Of a stretch of DNA of 64,000 bases, positions 8,506 to 18,140 are shown piece after piece. The notes under the pieces were generated by a model, which ran no database searches, had not been told where the DNA came from, and saw only the letters and a program-made list of their open reading frames with translations. The stretch is from NCBI RefSeq assembly GCF_018614075.1, contig NZ_JAGGOZ010000031.1, forward strand, positions 50,023 through 114,022, in the 5' to 3' direction. A program made the position numbers and the translations under genes. Numbering within the stretch: position 1 is the first letter of the stretch; each line of letters begins with the position of its first letter. Source of the stretch: Streptomyces sp. ISL-94. GTDB lineage: Bacteria > Actinomycetota > Actinomycetes > Streptomycetales > Streptomycetaceae.

Positions 8506-9942
8506 CTAGGCGCTCTCGGCGGCCAGTTCGCGCACCGCGTCGGCGAACGCGTCCCCACGCTTGTTGTAGTTCGCGAACATGTCCATCGAGGCGCAGGCAG
8601 GCGCCAGGAGGACCGTGTCGCCGGGCTCGGCGAGCCGGGCCGCTTCCCGGACCGCTGCGAGCATCGCCCCAGTGTCGGTCCGGTCGAGGTCGACGACCGG
8701 GACCTCGGGGGCGTGTCGCGCCAGCGCCTCGGCGATCAGCGCCCTGTCGGCGCCGATCAGCACCACACCGCGCAGCCGCTTCGCGGACTTCTGCACGAGT
8801 TCGTCGAAGGTGGCGCCCTTGGCGAGGCCTCCGGCGATCCAGACGACCGGCTCGAAGGCGGCGAGGGAGGCCTCGGCCGCGTGCGTGTTGGTGGCCTTGG
8901 AGTCGTCGATGTACCTGACCTCGCCGACCTCGTCCACGTACGCGACCCGGTGGGCGTCCGGGCGGAAGTCGCGCAGTCCGTCGCGGACCGCGCGCGGCTC
9001 GACGCCGAAGGCGCGGGCCAGGGCCGCCGCGGCGAGCGCGTTGGCGATGTTGTGCGGGGCAGGCGGGTTGACGTCCTCGACCTGCGCGAGCTCCTGGGCG
9101 TTCTTCTGCCGGTTCTCCACGAAGGCCCGGTCGACGAGGATGCCGTCCACGACGCCGAGCATGGAGGGGCCGGGGGCGCCGAGGGTGAAGCCGACCGCCC
9201 GGCAGCCCTCTTCGACGTCGGCGTTCTCGACGAGCTTCTCGGTGGCCGGGTCGGCGACGTTGTAGACGCAGGCCACCTGGTTGCCCTCGTAGATCCGGCC
9301 CTTGTCGGCGGCGTACGCCTCCATGGAGCCGTGCCAGTCCAGGTGGTCGGGGGCCAGGTTGAGCACGGCCGCCGAGTGGGCGCGCACCGAGGGCGCCCAG
9401 TGCAGCTGGTAGCTGGAGAGTTCGACGGCGAGCACGTCGTACTGCTGCTCGCCGAGGACCACGTCGATGATGGGCGTGCCGATGTTGCCGACCGCGGCGG
9501 TCCGCAGACCCGCGGCCTTCAGGATCGACGCCAGCATCTGGGTCGTGGTGGTCTTGCCGTTCGTACCGGTGATGGCGAGCCAGGGCGCCGGTTTCTCGGA
9601 GGTCTCGCCGCGCAGCTGCCAGGCGATCTCCACGTCCCCGACCACGTCCACGCCGGCCGCCGCGGCGGCCGCGAAGAGCGGGCTGTCGGGCTTCCAGCCG
9701 GGCGAGGTGACGACCAGGTCGGTGCCCTCGGGAAGGGTTTCCGCGTCCGCCAGGCGTACGGAGATCCCCAGCTCGCCGAGTTCGGCGGCGCGGGCGCGGT
9801 GGCCCTCGCTGTCGCCGCCGTCGACGACGGTCACCGATGCGCCGAGGCCGGCCAGGGCGCGGGCGGCACTGATGCCGCTCACGCCGAGGCCGGCGACGGT
9901 GATGTTCTTGCCGTGCCAGGAGGTCACTTGTCGGCTGCCCAT
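8506..9942 (-). CDS. murD: MurD, UDP-MurNAc-L-alanine:D-glutamate ligase
   Basis: Cytosolic Mur ligase adding D-Glu. From ATG 9942 it has 478 residues: an N-terminal Rossmann-like domain (VAGLGVSGISAARAL), the ATP P-loop GTNGKTTTT, the central LSSYQL and LNLAPDHLDWHG motifs, and a C-terminal domain with DDSKATNTHA. The open frame continues upstream to 10026, but that part lies inside mraY. GTG at 9927 is an equally plausible start: it overlaps the mraY stop as GTGA, like other junctions here. Either way murD is coupled to mraY. Confidence 0.95.
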   Translation of the reverse strand: MGSRQVTSWHGKNITVAGLGVSGISAARALAGLGASVTVVDGGDSEGHRARAAELGELGISVRLADAETLPEGTDLVVTSPGWKPDSPLFAAAAAAGVDVVGDVEIAWQLRGETSEKPAPWLAITGTNGKTTTTQMLASILKAAGLRTAAVGNIGTPIIDVVLGEQQYDVLAVELSSYQLHWAPSVRAHSAAVLNLAPDHLDWHGSMEAYAADKGRIYEGNQVACVYNVADPATEKLVENADVEEGCRAVGFTLGAPGPSMLGVVDGILVDRAFVENRQKNAQELAQVEDVNPPAPHNIANALAAAALARAFGVEPRAVRDGLRDFRPDAHRVAYVDEVGEVRYIDDSKATNTHAAEASLAAFEPVVWIAGGLAKGATFDELVQKSAKRLRGVVLIGADRALIAEALARHAPEVPVVDLDRTDTGAMLAAVREAARLAEPGDTVLLAPACASMDMFANYNKRGDAFADAVRELAAESA

Positions 9943-10994
9943 CCCGCGTAGAAGAGACCGAGACCCACGATCACGCACATGCCCTGGATGATCCAGAAGC
10001 GGACCACGACAAGGACCTCGGACCACCCCTTGAGTTCGAAGTGGTGCTGGAGCGGGGCCATCCGGAAGACCCGCTTCCCCGTCATCTTGAAGGAGCCGAC
10101 CTGGATGACGACCGACATCGTGATGAGCACGAAGAGGCCGCCGAGCAGCGCCATCAGCAACTCCGTGCGGGAGCAGATGGCGAGGCCCGCGAGCGCGCCG
10201 CCGAGGGCGAGCGAGCCGGTGTCACCCATGAAGATCTTGGCGGGCGAGGTGTTCCACCACAGGAAGCCGAAGCAGGCCCCCATCAGGGCGGAGGCGACGA
10301 CCGCGAGGTCCAGCGGGTCGCGCACCTCGAAACAGGCGTTCGGGTTGGTCAGGGTCTCCGCGTTGACGCAGGACTCCTGGTGCTGCCAGACGCCGATGAA
10401 GGTGTAGGCGCCGAAGACCATCACCGCGGCGCCGGTGGCCAGGCCGTCGAGACCGTCGGTCAGGTTCACGCCGTTGGACATGGCCAGGATCATGAACAGG
10501 GCCCAGACCACGAACAGCACGGGGCCGATCGACCAGCCGAAGTCCGTGACGAACGACAGCCTGGTGGAGGCCGGGCTCAGTCCGCGCGAGTCCGAGAACT
10601 GCAGCGCGAGCACCGCGAAGGCGATGCCGACGATCAGCTGGCCGGCCATCTTGGCCTTGGCCCGCAGACCGAGCGAGCGGCGCTTGACGATCTTGATGTA
10701 GTCGTCCAGGTAGCCGACCACGCCCATGCCCGCCATCAGGAACAGCACCAGCAGACCCGAGAAGCTCGGCTCGCTGGAGGTGATGACCTTGGTCGCGGCG
10801 TACGCGATGAGCGTGGCCAGGATGAAGGAGATGCCGCCCATGGTGGGCGTGCCCTTCTTCCCGGCGTGGCCGCGCGGGCCGTCGTCGCGGATGAACTGGC
10901 CGTAGCCCTTGCGGGCCAGCAGCTTGATCAGCAGCGGGGTGCCGACGAGCGTGAGGAAGAGTCCGATGACTCCGGCGAACAGGATCTGCCTCAT
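9924..10994 (-). CDS. mraY: MraY, phospho-MurNAc-pentapeptide transferase
   Basis: Integral membrane enzyme making lipid I from UDP-MurNAc-pentapeptide and undecaprenyl phosphate. The 356 residues include about ten membrane helices, the GTPTMGG motif (about 50-56), the aspartate-rich GVVGYLDDYIK, NLTDGLDGLA, the DTGSLALGG loop and the histidine-containing PLQHHFELKGW. The ATG at 10994 overlaps the murF stop as ATGA. Confidence 0.97.
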   Translation of the reverse strand: MRQILFAGVIGLFLTLVGTPLLIKLLARKGYGQFIRDDGPRGHAGKKGTPTMGGISFILATLIAYAATKVITSSEPSFSGLLVLFLMAGMGVVGYLDDYIKIVKRRSLGLRAKAKMAGQLIVGIAFAVLALQFSDSRGLSPASTRLSFVTDFGWSIGPVLFVVWALFMILAMSNGVNLTDGLDGLATGAAVMVFGAYTFIGVWQHQESCVNAETLTNPNACFEVRDPLDLAVVASALMGACFGFLWWNTSPAKIFMGDTGSLALGGALAGLAICSRTELLMALLGGLFVLITMSVVIQVGSFKMTGKRVFRMAPLQHHFELKGWSEVLVVVRFWIIQGMCVIVGLGLFYAGWAADK

Positions 10995-12415
10995 CGGTCG
11001 GCGACCTCGCCCTCGCGCTCCAGCAACGCCAGCGCGACCCGCTCCAGTCCGATCGACCTGGAAGCCTTCACCAGCACGACGTCACCCGGGCGCAGTTCAC
11101 TGCGCAACAGGTCGACCGCCGCCTGCGCGTCGGACACGAGCACCGACTCCTCACCCCACGAACCCTCGTTATATGCGCCCAGTTGCAGCCAGGACGCTTC
11201 CCTGCCCCCGACTGCGACGAGCCTGCTCACGTTGAGCCGGACGGCAAGCCGTCCCACCGCGTCGTGCTCGGCCAGCGATGCGTCTCCGAGTTCGGCCATG
11301 GGACCGAGCACTGCCCACGTGCGTCCCCCGTTCGCCCTGGCGGCGCCGCCCATCGCGGCAAGCGCGCGCAGAGCGGCCCGCATGGACTCGGGGTTCGCGT
11401 TGTAGGCGTCGTTGACGATCGTGACGCCGTCCGCCCGCTCGGTGACCTCCATCCGCCACCGGGACAGGGTGCCCGCCCCGGAGAGCGCGGTGGCGATCTC
11501 GTCGACGGACATGCCCAGTACATGGGCGACGGCGGCCGCGGCGAGCGCGTTCGACACGTGGTGCTCACCGTACAGCCGCAAGGTCACATCACTGCACCCG
11601 GTCGGTGTGTGGAGTGTGAAGGCGGGCTGTCCCCCGGGGGCCATCCGCACCTCGGTGGCGCGGATGTCGGCGTCCTCGGCCTCGCCGAAGAGGACCGTAC
11701 GGGCCTTCGTGCGGGCGGACATGGCGCGCACCAGCAGATCGTCGGCGTTGAGGACGGCGATCCCGCCCTCGGCCTCGGAGGGCAGCGCCTCGACCAGTTC
11801 CCCCTTGGCCTGGGCGATCTGCTCGCGGCCGCCGAACTCGCCGATGTGGGCGGTGCCGACGTTGAGGACGAGCCCGATGCGGGGCGGGGTCAGGCCGGTG
11901 AGGTAGGCGATGTGGCCGATCCCGCGGGCCCCCATCTCCAGTACCAGGTGCCGGGTTTCGGCGGTGGCCTTGAGCGCGGTGAGCGGCAGGCCGATCTCGT
12001 TGTTGAGGGAACCCGGCGTCCACACGGTGGGCGCGTGGGCCTGGAGCACCTGCGCGATCAGGTCTTTGGTGGAGGTCTTGCCGGCCGAGCCGGTCAGGGC
12101 CACCACGTCGGTGCCGAGCCGCTCGACGACGGCCCGCGCGAGGGCGCCGAGCGCCTTCTCGACATCGGGGACGACGATGGCGGGGACGCCGACCGGCCGG
12201 GCCGCGAGGACGGCGACGGCGCCGGCCTCGATCGCGCGCACGGCGTAGTCGTGGCCGTCGACGTGCTCGCCGTCGAAGGCGGCGAACAGGCTGCCGGCCT
12301 CCACCTGGCGGGAGTCGATGACGACGGGCCCGCTGATCCGCAGGGACGGATCCGGTATGTCGTGGGGCCGCCCGCCGGTGATGTCGGCGATCTCGGCGAG
12401 GGAAAGGGCGATCAC
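10991..12415 (-). CDS. murF: MurF, UDP-MurNAc-tripeptide:D-Ala-D-Ala ligase
   Basis: Cytosolic Mur ligase that completes the pentapeptide. Its 474 residues have the N-terminal MurF domain with ISGPVVIDSRQVEAG, the P-loop GSAGKTSTKD, the LEMGARGIGHI motif and a C-terminal domain with VNDAYNANPESM, which is specific to MurF. Both ends overlap neighbours by 4 bp (ATGA): with the murE stop upstream and with the mraY start downstream. Confidence 0.97.
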   Translation of the reverse strand: MIALSLAEIADITGGRPHDIPDPSLRISGPVVIDSRQVEAGSLFAAFDGEHVDGHDYAVRAIEAGAVAVLAARPVGVPAIVVPDVEKALGALARAVVERLGTDVVALTGSAGKTSTKDLIAQVLQAHAPTVWTPGSLNNEIGLPLTALKATAETRHLVLEMGARGIGHIAYLTGLTPPRIGLVLNVGTAHIGEFGGREQIAQAKGELVEALPSEAEGGIAVLNADDLLVRAMSARTKARTVLFGEAEDADIRATEVRMAPGGQPAFTLHTPTGCSDVTLRLYGEHHVSNALAAAAVAHVLGMSVDEIATALSGAGTLSRWRMEVTERADGVTIVNDAYNANPESMRAALRALAAMGGAARANGGRTWAVLGPMAELGDASLAEHDAVGRLAVRLNVSRLVAVGGREASWLQLGAYNEGSWGEESVLVSDAQAAVDLLRSELRPGDVVLVKASRSIGLERVALALLEREGEVADR

Positions 12416-14127
12416 TGGTTCACCTCGGCCTGCTGGAGCGCGTCGTTCTTCGGTGCGTCGTTCTTCAGTGCGTTCTCGATGGCTGCGCGGAGCACTTCGC
12501 GGTCGTCGAAGGGCCGTACGACACCCGCGGTGTCCTGGCCCTGCTCGTGGCCCTTGCCCGCCACCAGCACGGTGTCACCGGGCTCGGCGCGCGCGACGGC
12601 GGCCGCGATGGCCGCGGCCCGGTCGGCGTCGACGAGGACGGCGCCGCGCTCGGCGGGCGGTACGGACACGGCGCCTTCGAACATCGCGGCGAGGATCGCG
12701 AGGGGGTCCTCGGAGCGCGGGTTGTCGGAGGTCAGGACGGCCACGTCGGCGTAGCGGGCGGCGGCGGCGCCCATGGGGCCCCGCTTGGTGGTGTCGCGGT
12801 CGCCGCCGCAGCCGAGCACGATGTGCAGCCTGCCGGTGGTGACCTCGCGCAGGGCGCGCAGGACCGATTCGACGGCGTCGGTCTTGTGCGCGTAGTCGAC
12901 GACGGCCAGGTACGGCTGTCCCGCGTCCACCCGCTCCAGCCGGCCGGGGACCCCGGGGACCGCGGCGACGCCGTCGGCGGCGGTCTGCGGGTCGAGGCCG
13001 GCGGCGGCGAGGGTGACGATCGCGGCGACGGTGTTGGCCACGTTGAACGGGCCGGGCAGCGGCGCGGTGGCCCGTACGCGCTGTCCTGCGGGGCCGAGCA
13101 GGGTCAGGGTGGAGCTCGCCGGTCCGAAGACCACGTCCTCGGCACGCCAGTCGGCGGCCGGGTCGCCGGCCGCGGAGAAGGTGGTGACGGGGATCGTCGC
13201 CTCCTTGGTGAGGCGGCGGCCGTACTCGTCGTCGAGGTTGACCACGCCCAGGCGGGCGCGGCGGGGGGTGAAGAGCCCCGCCTTCGCCCGGAAGTAGTCG
13301 TCCATGTCCGAGTGGAACTCCATGTGCTCCGGGCTCAGGTTGTTGAAGACCGCGACGTCGAAGACGCAGCCGTCGACGCGGCCGAGCACCAGGGCGTGGC
13401 TGGAGACCTCCATGGCGACGGCCTCGACGCCGCGTTCGCCCATGACCGCGAAGAGGGCCTGGAGGTCGGTGGCCTCGGGGGTGGTCCGCTCAGACTTGAT
13501 GCGCTCGTCGCCGATGCGCATCTCCACGGTGCCGACCAGTCCGGTGCTGCGGCCCGCCGCGCGCAGGCCGCCTTCGACGAGGTACGCCGTGGTGGTCTTG
13601 CCGGAGGTGCCGGTGATGCCGATCTGCAGCAGGCCCTCGCCCGGGTGGCCGTAGATCTCGGCGGCGAGCTCGCCGATCCGGCCGCGCGGGTCGGCGACGG
13701 CCAGGACCGGCAGCCCGGTCGCGGCGGCGCGCTCCTCGCCCGCGGGATCGGTCAGCACGGCGGCGGCGCCGAGGGCGGCCGCCTGGGCGGCGAAGTCCGC
13801 GCCGTGCAGCTTGGCACCGGGCAGGGCCGCGTACAGGTCGCCGGGGCGGACCGCACGGGAGTCGTGCGTGATGCCGGTGATCTGCGCTGCGCCTGGCGCT
13901 CGGACGCCCAGCAGGGTGGCCAGCTCGCCCAGAGGGGTCGGGCGGGCGGACACGGGCCGGGGCGCTCCCGGCGGCGCTGCCGGGGCGTCTTTCTGGGTGG
14001 TTCTGGGCTGATCAGCGTGGGGCACGGCGGTGAGCGTACCGGGCGCGGCGGGCCGGTCGCGAAGCGAGGGCCCGGCCTCGGCGCCGGCGGCCGACTGGTT
14101 CCCGGGTTTCGGGGTGATCGTTGTCAC
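12412..14127 (-). CDS. murE: MurE, UDP-MurNAc-L-Ala-D-Glu:diaminopimelate ligase
   Basis: Cytosolic ligase adding the third residue. The P-loop GTSGKTTTAY and the diaminopimelate-recognition motif TSDNPRSEDP are present. DNPR marks DAP rather than lysine enzymes; Streptomyces walls use LL-DAP. At 571 residues it is longer than typical (about 490-510) because of a disordered P/A-rich N-terminus (about 1-62), so a later start such as the GTG near 14022 is possible. The C-terminus carries a short repeat, KNDAPKNDA, encoded by a local duplication at 12435-12475. It lies 36 bp after ftsI. Confidence 0.95.
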   Translation of the reverse strand: MTTITPKPGNQSAAGAEAGPSLRDRPAAPGTLTAVPHADQPRTTQKDAPAAPPGAPRPVSARPTPLGELATLLGVRAPGAAQITGITHDSRAVRPGDLYAALPGAKLHGADFAAQAAALGAAAVLTDPAGEERAAATGLPVLAVADPRGRIGELAAEIYGHPGEGLLQIGITGTSGKTTTAYLVEGGLRAAGRSTGLVGTVEMRIGDERIKSERTTPEATDLQALFAVMGERGVEAVAMEVSSHALVLGRVDGCVFDVAVFNNLSPEHMEFHSDMDDYFRAKAGLFTPRRARLGVVNLDDEYGRRLTKEATIPVTTFSAAGDPAADWRAEDVVFGPASSTLTLLGPAGQRVRATAPLPGPFNVANTVAAIVTLAAAGLDPQTAADGVAAVPGVPGRLERVDAGQPYLAVVDYAHKTDAVESVLRALREVTTGRLHIVLGCGGDRDTTKRGPMGAAAARYADVAVLTSDNPRSEDPLAILAAMFEGAVSVPPAERGAVLVDADRAAAIAAAVARAEPGDTVLVAGKGHEQGQDTAGVVRPFDDREVLRAAIENALKNDAPKNDALQQAEVNQ

Positions 14128-14163
14128 TGATGGTGCCTCACGCTTTTCTGGCCGGGCGGTGGG

Positions 14164-16140
14164 TCATCGACCGGGCTGCGGACTGGGCTGCGGGGCGGGC
14201 TGCGGACCGGGGTCGAAGGCGACCGGGAGCCCTGCGGGGGCCGTGCCGGTGGGGGCGACCTGGAGGGTCTTCAGGGCGAACTCCATGACCTTCTTGTAGA
14301 TGGGGCCGCAGATCTGGCCGCCGAAGTAGCTGCCCTTCGTAGGGTTCTGGATCGCGCAGTAGACGGTGATGCGCGGGTTGTCGGCGGGTGCGAACCCGGC
14401 GAAGGAGGCGGTGTAGCCCTTGTAGCGGCCGGTGGCCGGATCCACCCGGTTGGAGGTGCCGGTCTTGCCGCCGACCCGGTAGCCGGGGATCTTCGCCTTG
14501 GCCCCGGTGCCCTCCTGGTCGTCCACGACGGATTCGAGCATCTCGGAGAGGGTCTTGGCGGTGTCCCGGCTGATCACGCGGGTCTGTTCGGGCGCCGGGG
14601 CCGGGGTGAAGCGGCCGTCGGGGCCCTTGGTGCCGCGCACCAGGGTCGGGGTGATCCGCACTCCGCCGTTGGCGATGGTGGAGTACACGGAGGCCGCCTG
14701 CATGGCGTTGAGGGACAGGCCCTGGCCGAAAGGAATCGTGTACTGCTGGGAGGTGGACCAGTCCTCGGGGTCGGCGAGGATGCCGCGGGACTCGCCCGGG
14801 TAGTTCAGGCCGGTGGGCCGCCCGATGCCGAATTTGTCCAGGTACGAGTACAGGACCTTGTTGGCCTCGGGCTGCGTGGGGCCGAGCTGGCCGGTGGCCA
14901 GGATGGTGCCGATGTTGGAGGACTTGGCGAGGACCCCGTTGAGGGTCAGGTACCAGGTCGGGTGGTCGACGTCGTCCTTGAAGAGCCGGTCGCCGCGGTG
15001 CAGCCGGTTCGGCACCTCGACGTGGGTTTCGGGGGTGGCCTTCTTCTCCTCCAGGACGGCGGCCATCGACATCACCTTGGCGGTGGAGCCGGGCTCGTAC
15101 ACGTCCTGGAGCGCGGCGTTGCCCATGGCGGCGGAACGGGCGCCGGTCAGGTCGTTGGGGTCGAAGCCGGGGGCGTTGGCCATGGCCAGGACCTCGCCGG
15201 TGCCGGTGTCCTGGACGATGACGTAGCCGCGGTCGGCCTCGGACTTCTGGACCTGCTCGGTGATGGCGCTCTGCGCCGCCCACTGGATGTCGCGGTCGAT
15301 GGTCAGCTCGATGTCCTCGCCGGGCACGGCGGGCTTCTCGCTGGAACCGGCCGTGGGCACCTTGCGGCCGCCGGACTGGGCGTAGGTGACCTCGCCGTCC
15401 TTGCCGGACAGCTTCTTGTCGAGGGAGGACTCCAGGCCGCCGGCGCCCTTGCCTTCGGCGTTCACGTAACCCAGTATCCCGGCGGCCAGGTCGCCGTTCG
15501 GGTACACGCGCTTGCTGCTGTCCTCCTTGAACACGCCGGCGAGGACGTTGGCGCCGGGGCCGTTGTTCCTTTTGTCGGCCTCGGCCTTGTCCGCGAAGAC
15601 CTTCTTGAGGTCCTTGATCTGGTTCCAGACCTGGGGGGTCTGGCGGTGGGCGAGGACGACGTACCGGGTGTTCCTGGTCTTCAACCGCTCGGTGAGCTCC
15701 TTGGCGTCCTTGCCGAGGATGGGCGCGAGGAGGGCGGCCGCCTGCTCGGGGGCGTCCGGGGCCTTGCTGTCCTGCGGGGTGAACATCTTCGGGTCGGCGG
15801 TGATGTCGTACGCGTCGACGCTGGTGGCGAGGGCCACGCCCTTGCGGTCGGTGATCTCGCCGCGCTCGGCGGCCAGCCTGACGCTGGTGTAGCGGTTCTT
15901 GGAGGCCTCGGCGGAGAAGGCGGAGGCGTCGACGGCCTGCACCTGGAGGAGGCGGACGACGAAGGCGACCATCACGAGCGTCAGCCCGATGCTGACGAGG
16001 CGCAGCCGGGGCTTGGGGCTGCCGAGCCGGATGGTGTGCGGGCGCCTGGCCGCGGCGGGCCGCCGCGTCGCGGGCCGCGCCGTCACCCGCGCCCTGGCCG
16101 GCCCGGGCACCCGCCGCCGCGGCGGCTCCTGCGGGCTCAC
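14164..16140 (-). CDS. ftsI: FtsI/PBP3-type septal transpeptidase
   Basis: Class B penicillin-binding protein cross-linking septal peptidoglycan with FtsW. From GTG 16140 it has 658 residues: a basic, proline-rich cytoplasmic tail, one membrane anchor (LRLVSIGLTLVMVAFVVRLL), the pedestal domain, then the transpeptidase domain with the acylated Ser352 in STAK, SSN at 407-409 and KTGT at 559-562. The frame is open up to an ATG at 16209, but those extra 23 residues lie in repeat DNA upstream, and 658 is nearer the usual size. The C-terminus is rich in P and Q. Confidence 0.95.
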   Translation of the reverse strand: MSPQEPPRRRVPGPARARVTARPATRRPAAARRPHTIRLGSPKPRLRLVSIGLTLVMVAFVVRLLQVQAVDASAFSAEASKNRYTSVRLAAERGEITDRKGVALATSVDAYDITADPKMFTPQDSKAPDAPEQAAALLAPILGKDAKELTERLKTRNTRYVVLAHRQTPQVWNQIKDLKKVFADKAEADKRNNGPGANVLAGVFKEDSSKRVYPNGDLAAGILGYVNAEGKGAGGLESSLDKKLSGKDGEVTYAQSGGRKVPTAGSSEKPAVPGEDIELTIDRDIQWAAQSAITEQVQKSEADRGYVIVQDTGTGEVLAMANAPGFDPNDLTGARSAAMGNAALQDVYEPGSTAKVMSMAAVLEEKKATPETHVEVPNRLHRGDRLFKDDVDHPTWYLTLNGVLAKSSNIGTILATGQLGPTQPEANKVLYSYLDKFGIGRPTGLNYPGESRGILADPEDWSTSQQYTIPFGQGLSLNAMQAASVYSTIANGGVRITPTLVRGTKGPDGRFTPAPAPEQTRVISRDTAKTLSEMLESVVDDQEGTGAKAKIPGYRVGGKTGTSNRVDPATGRYKGYTASFAGFAPADNPRITVYCAIQNPTKGSYFGGQICGPIYKKVMEFALKTLQVAPTGTAPAGLPVAFDPGPQPAPQPSPQPGR

Positions 16141-16614
16141 CGGCCCACCGCCTGCTGCGGCCGGACCCGGGCGTCCAGCGGTGCCGCTGCGGGGGGTGCG
16201 GGCCGACAATGCCCTGCGGGCCGCTTCCCGGGGCTCCGCCCCACACCCCGCGCCTCAAACGCCGGAGGGGCCGGGTGTGGCCGCCCGGCGGCGATGCCCG
16301 TGCCGGGGAGGACAGGTGCACGATGCCCCGCGGGCCCCTTCCTGGGGCTCCGCCCCAGCCCCCGCGCCTCAAACGCCGGAGGGGCGGGGTGTGGCCGGCG
16401 CCGCCCGTCGGTGCGCGCAGCGCAACACTGCCCGGCGGGCTGGATTGCCCGCAGGGCAGTTCCAGCCCCGCCGGCGCTTGAGGCGCGGGGGCTCGGGGGC
16501 GGAGCCCCCGCCGGGGCCGGGGCGGAGCCCCGGGAGCGGCGGCCGGGGTCGCAAGCCCCGGTTTCGGAAAGGGGCGGGGTGGGGGAAGGCCCCGCAGGGA
16601 TCCGCGTCACGACG
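16141..16614. repeat. REP-like element cluster between ftsL and ftsI (locus A)
   Basis: A 474 bp non-coding insert in an otherwise near-gapless operon. It holds at least three copies of the family with core CGCCGGCGTTTGAGGCGCGG: two in the reverse orientation (about 16226-16275 and 16340-16385) and one or two in the direct orientation (about 16455-16530), each with a short GGGGCTCCGCCCC-type hairpin. The opposed orientation means the transcript could fold into a long stem. Open frames across it are artefacts of GC bias; I see no gene. Confidence 0.8.
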
Positions 16615-17184
16615 TCACCTTCCAGGAGGCTGGTTGGGCTGCGGGGTCGGGCTGGGCGCCGCCGCCGACTGCGACGGCGCGGGCGTAGGCGTGGGGGTGG
16701 GCGCAGGCGTAGCCACAGGGGCCTGCGGGGCGGCCGCCGACGGCGGCACGGGCGGGGGCGGGGGCTCCGCCGGAGACGCGGCGCCGGTGATCTTGCCGTC
16801 CGGGCCGATGAAGACCGGGCTGCCGCCCGGGACCAGGCCCAGCTCCTGGGCCCGCCGCTGCAGCGCGTCCGGCGCCGAATACCCGTCCACGTCCCGCTGG
16901 AGCGCCTGCTGCTCGTCCGTGAGCGCGGTGGTCTCCCTCTTCAGCTTGCTCAGCTGGAAGGACCCTTCGTTCAGCGCCGAGTTCAGCAACAGCAGACTGA
17001 TCAGGCCCCCGCCGAGCAGCGCCACGACCAGCAGCACGAACGGCATCCGCGCCGCCTGCCCGCCCGACCGCCCCGGCCGTCCCGGACGGACCGGCCCGCC
17101 GAGCGCCCGGCCGACCAGGGCCGCTCGCCCGCGCGTGAGCGTGGCAAACCTCCCGCCCCTGCCGCCGCCCCCGGCGGCCGTCAC
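16615..17184 (-). CDS. ftsL: Cell division protein FtsL (FtsL/DivIC-like)
   Basis: Small bitopic divisome protein of 189 residues from a GTG at 17184, which overlaps the rsmH stop as GTGA. A basic cytoplasmic N-terminus (1-46) is followed by one membrane helix (about 48-70), a short extracytoplasmic coiled coil ([19 protein letters not shown]), a conserved Q-x-A-x-x-x-G-L-V segment and a long A/P/T/Q-rich tail. The open frame extends much further upstream, but only as a shadow within rsmH. Position between rsmH and ftsI is the canonical ftsL place. Confidence 0.88.
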   Translation of the reverse strand: MTAAGGGGRGGRFATLTRGRAALVGRALGGPVRPGRPGRSGGQAARMPFVLLVVALLGGGLISLLLLNSALNEGSFQLSKLKRETTALTDEQQALQRDVDGYSAPDALQRRAQELGLVPGGSPVFIGPDGKITGAASPAEPPPPPVPPSAAAPQAPVATPAPTPTPTPAPSQSAAAPSPTPQPNQPPGR

Positions 17185-18140
17185 AGCCGCGCCTCCCGGA
17201 TGCGTTCGACTCCGCGGAACCTCGCCGGGGCGGCCCGCCGGTTCTCGGCGATCTCCTCCTCGGTCGGCAGTTCCGCCCCGCGCGTGAGCAGCTTCAGCTT
17301 CGGCTGGTACTTCTCCGGGACCACCGGCAGCCCGGGCGGAGCCGTGGACGCCGCGCCCGCCGCGAAGACCTGCTTCACGAGCCGGTCCTCCAGCGAGTGG
17401 TACGAGAGCACCGCGATCCGGCCGCCGACCGCGATCCGGTCCACCGCCGCCGGAATGGCCTTCTCCAGCCCCGACAGCTCGCCGTTGACCTCGATCCGCA
17501 GTGCCTGGAAGGTCCGCTTGGCCGGGTTGCCGCCGGTCCGCTTCGCGGCCTGCGGCAGCGCGTCGCGGATCAGCTCGACCAGCCGGGCGCTGTTGGTGAA
17601 GGGCTCCTTCTCCCGCTGCCGGACGACGGCGGACACGATCCGCTTGGCCTGCTTCTCCTCGCCGTACTGGCGCAGGATCCGTACGAGCTCGCCCGGCGCG
17701 TAGGTGTTGAGCACCTCGGCGGCGCTGATGCCCGTCGTCTGGTCCATCCGCATGTCCAGCGGCGCGTCCTGCGCGTACGCGAACCCGCGGTCGGCCTCGT
17801 CCAGCTGCATGGAGGAGACGCCCAGGTCGAAGAGGATGCCCTGGACGGTCGGGATGCCCAGGCCGTCCAGCACCTCGGCCAGGTCGGCGTAGATCGCGTG
17901 GACGAGGGTGGCCCGGTCGCCGAAGCGGGCGAGCCGCTCTCCGGAGAGCCGCAGGGCCTCCTTGTCGCGGTCGAGGCCGATCAGGTGGGCCTCGGGGAAC
18001 CGGGTCAGCAGCGCCTCGCTGTGGCCGCCGAGGCCGAGGGTGCAGTCGACGACGACGGCCCCGGGCCTCTCCAGCGCCGGGGCCAACAGGTCCAGGCACC
18101 GCTGGAGCATCACCGGGACATGTCGGGACTCGCTAGTCAA
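17181..18140 (-). CDS. rsmH: RsmH (MraW), 16S rRNA C1402 N4-methyltransferase
   Basis: Cytosolic SAM-dependent methyltransferase modifying C1402 in the ribosomal P site. The 319 residues begin with [13 protein letters not shown], followed by the SAM motif [45 protein letters not shown] and the late [16 protein letters not shown] [12 protein letters not shown]. It is the first gene of the dcw transcript here; no mraZ lies upstream. Confidence 0.97.
   Translation of the reverse strand: MTSESRHVPVMLQRCLDLLAPALERPGAVVVDCTLGLGGHSEALLTRFPEAHLIGLDRDKEALRLSGERLARFGDRATLVHAIYADLAEVLDGLGIPTVQGILFDLGVSSMQLDEADRGFAYAQDAPLDMRMDQTTGISAAEVLNTYAPGELVRILRQYGEEKQAKRIVSAVVRQREKEPFTNSARLVELIRDALPQAAKRTGGNPAKRTFQALRIEVNGELSGLEKAIPAAVDRIAVGGRIAVLSYHSLEDRLVKQVFAAGAASTAPPGLPVVPEKYQPKLKLLTRGAELPTEEEIAENRRAAPARFRGVERIREARL

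Noticed and set aside
14138..16372. 744-residue and similar frames on the minus strand over ftsI
   Set aside because: Alternative-frame shadow of ftsI; composition is almost only R, G, P and H.
17185..18099. Apparent 494-residue protein covering ftsL and rsmH
   Set aside because: The N-terminal 305 codons are an out-of-frame shadow of rsmH; the real ftsL starts at the GTG overlapping the rsmH stop.
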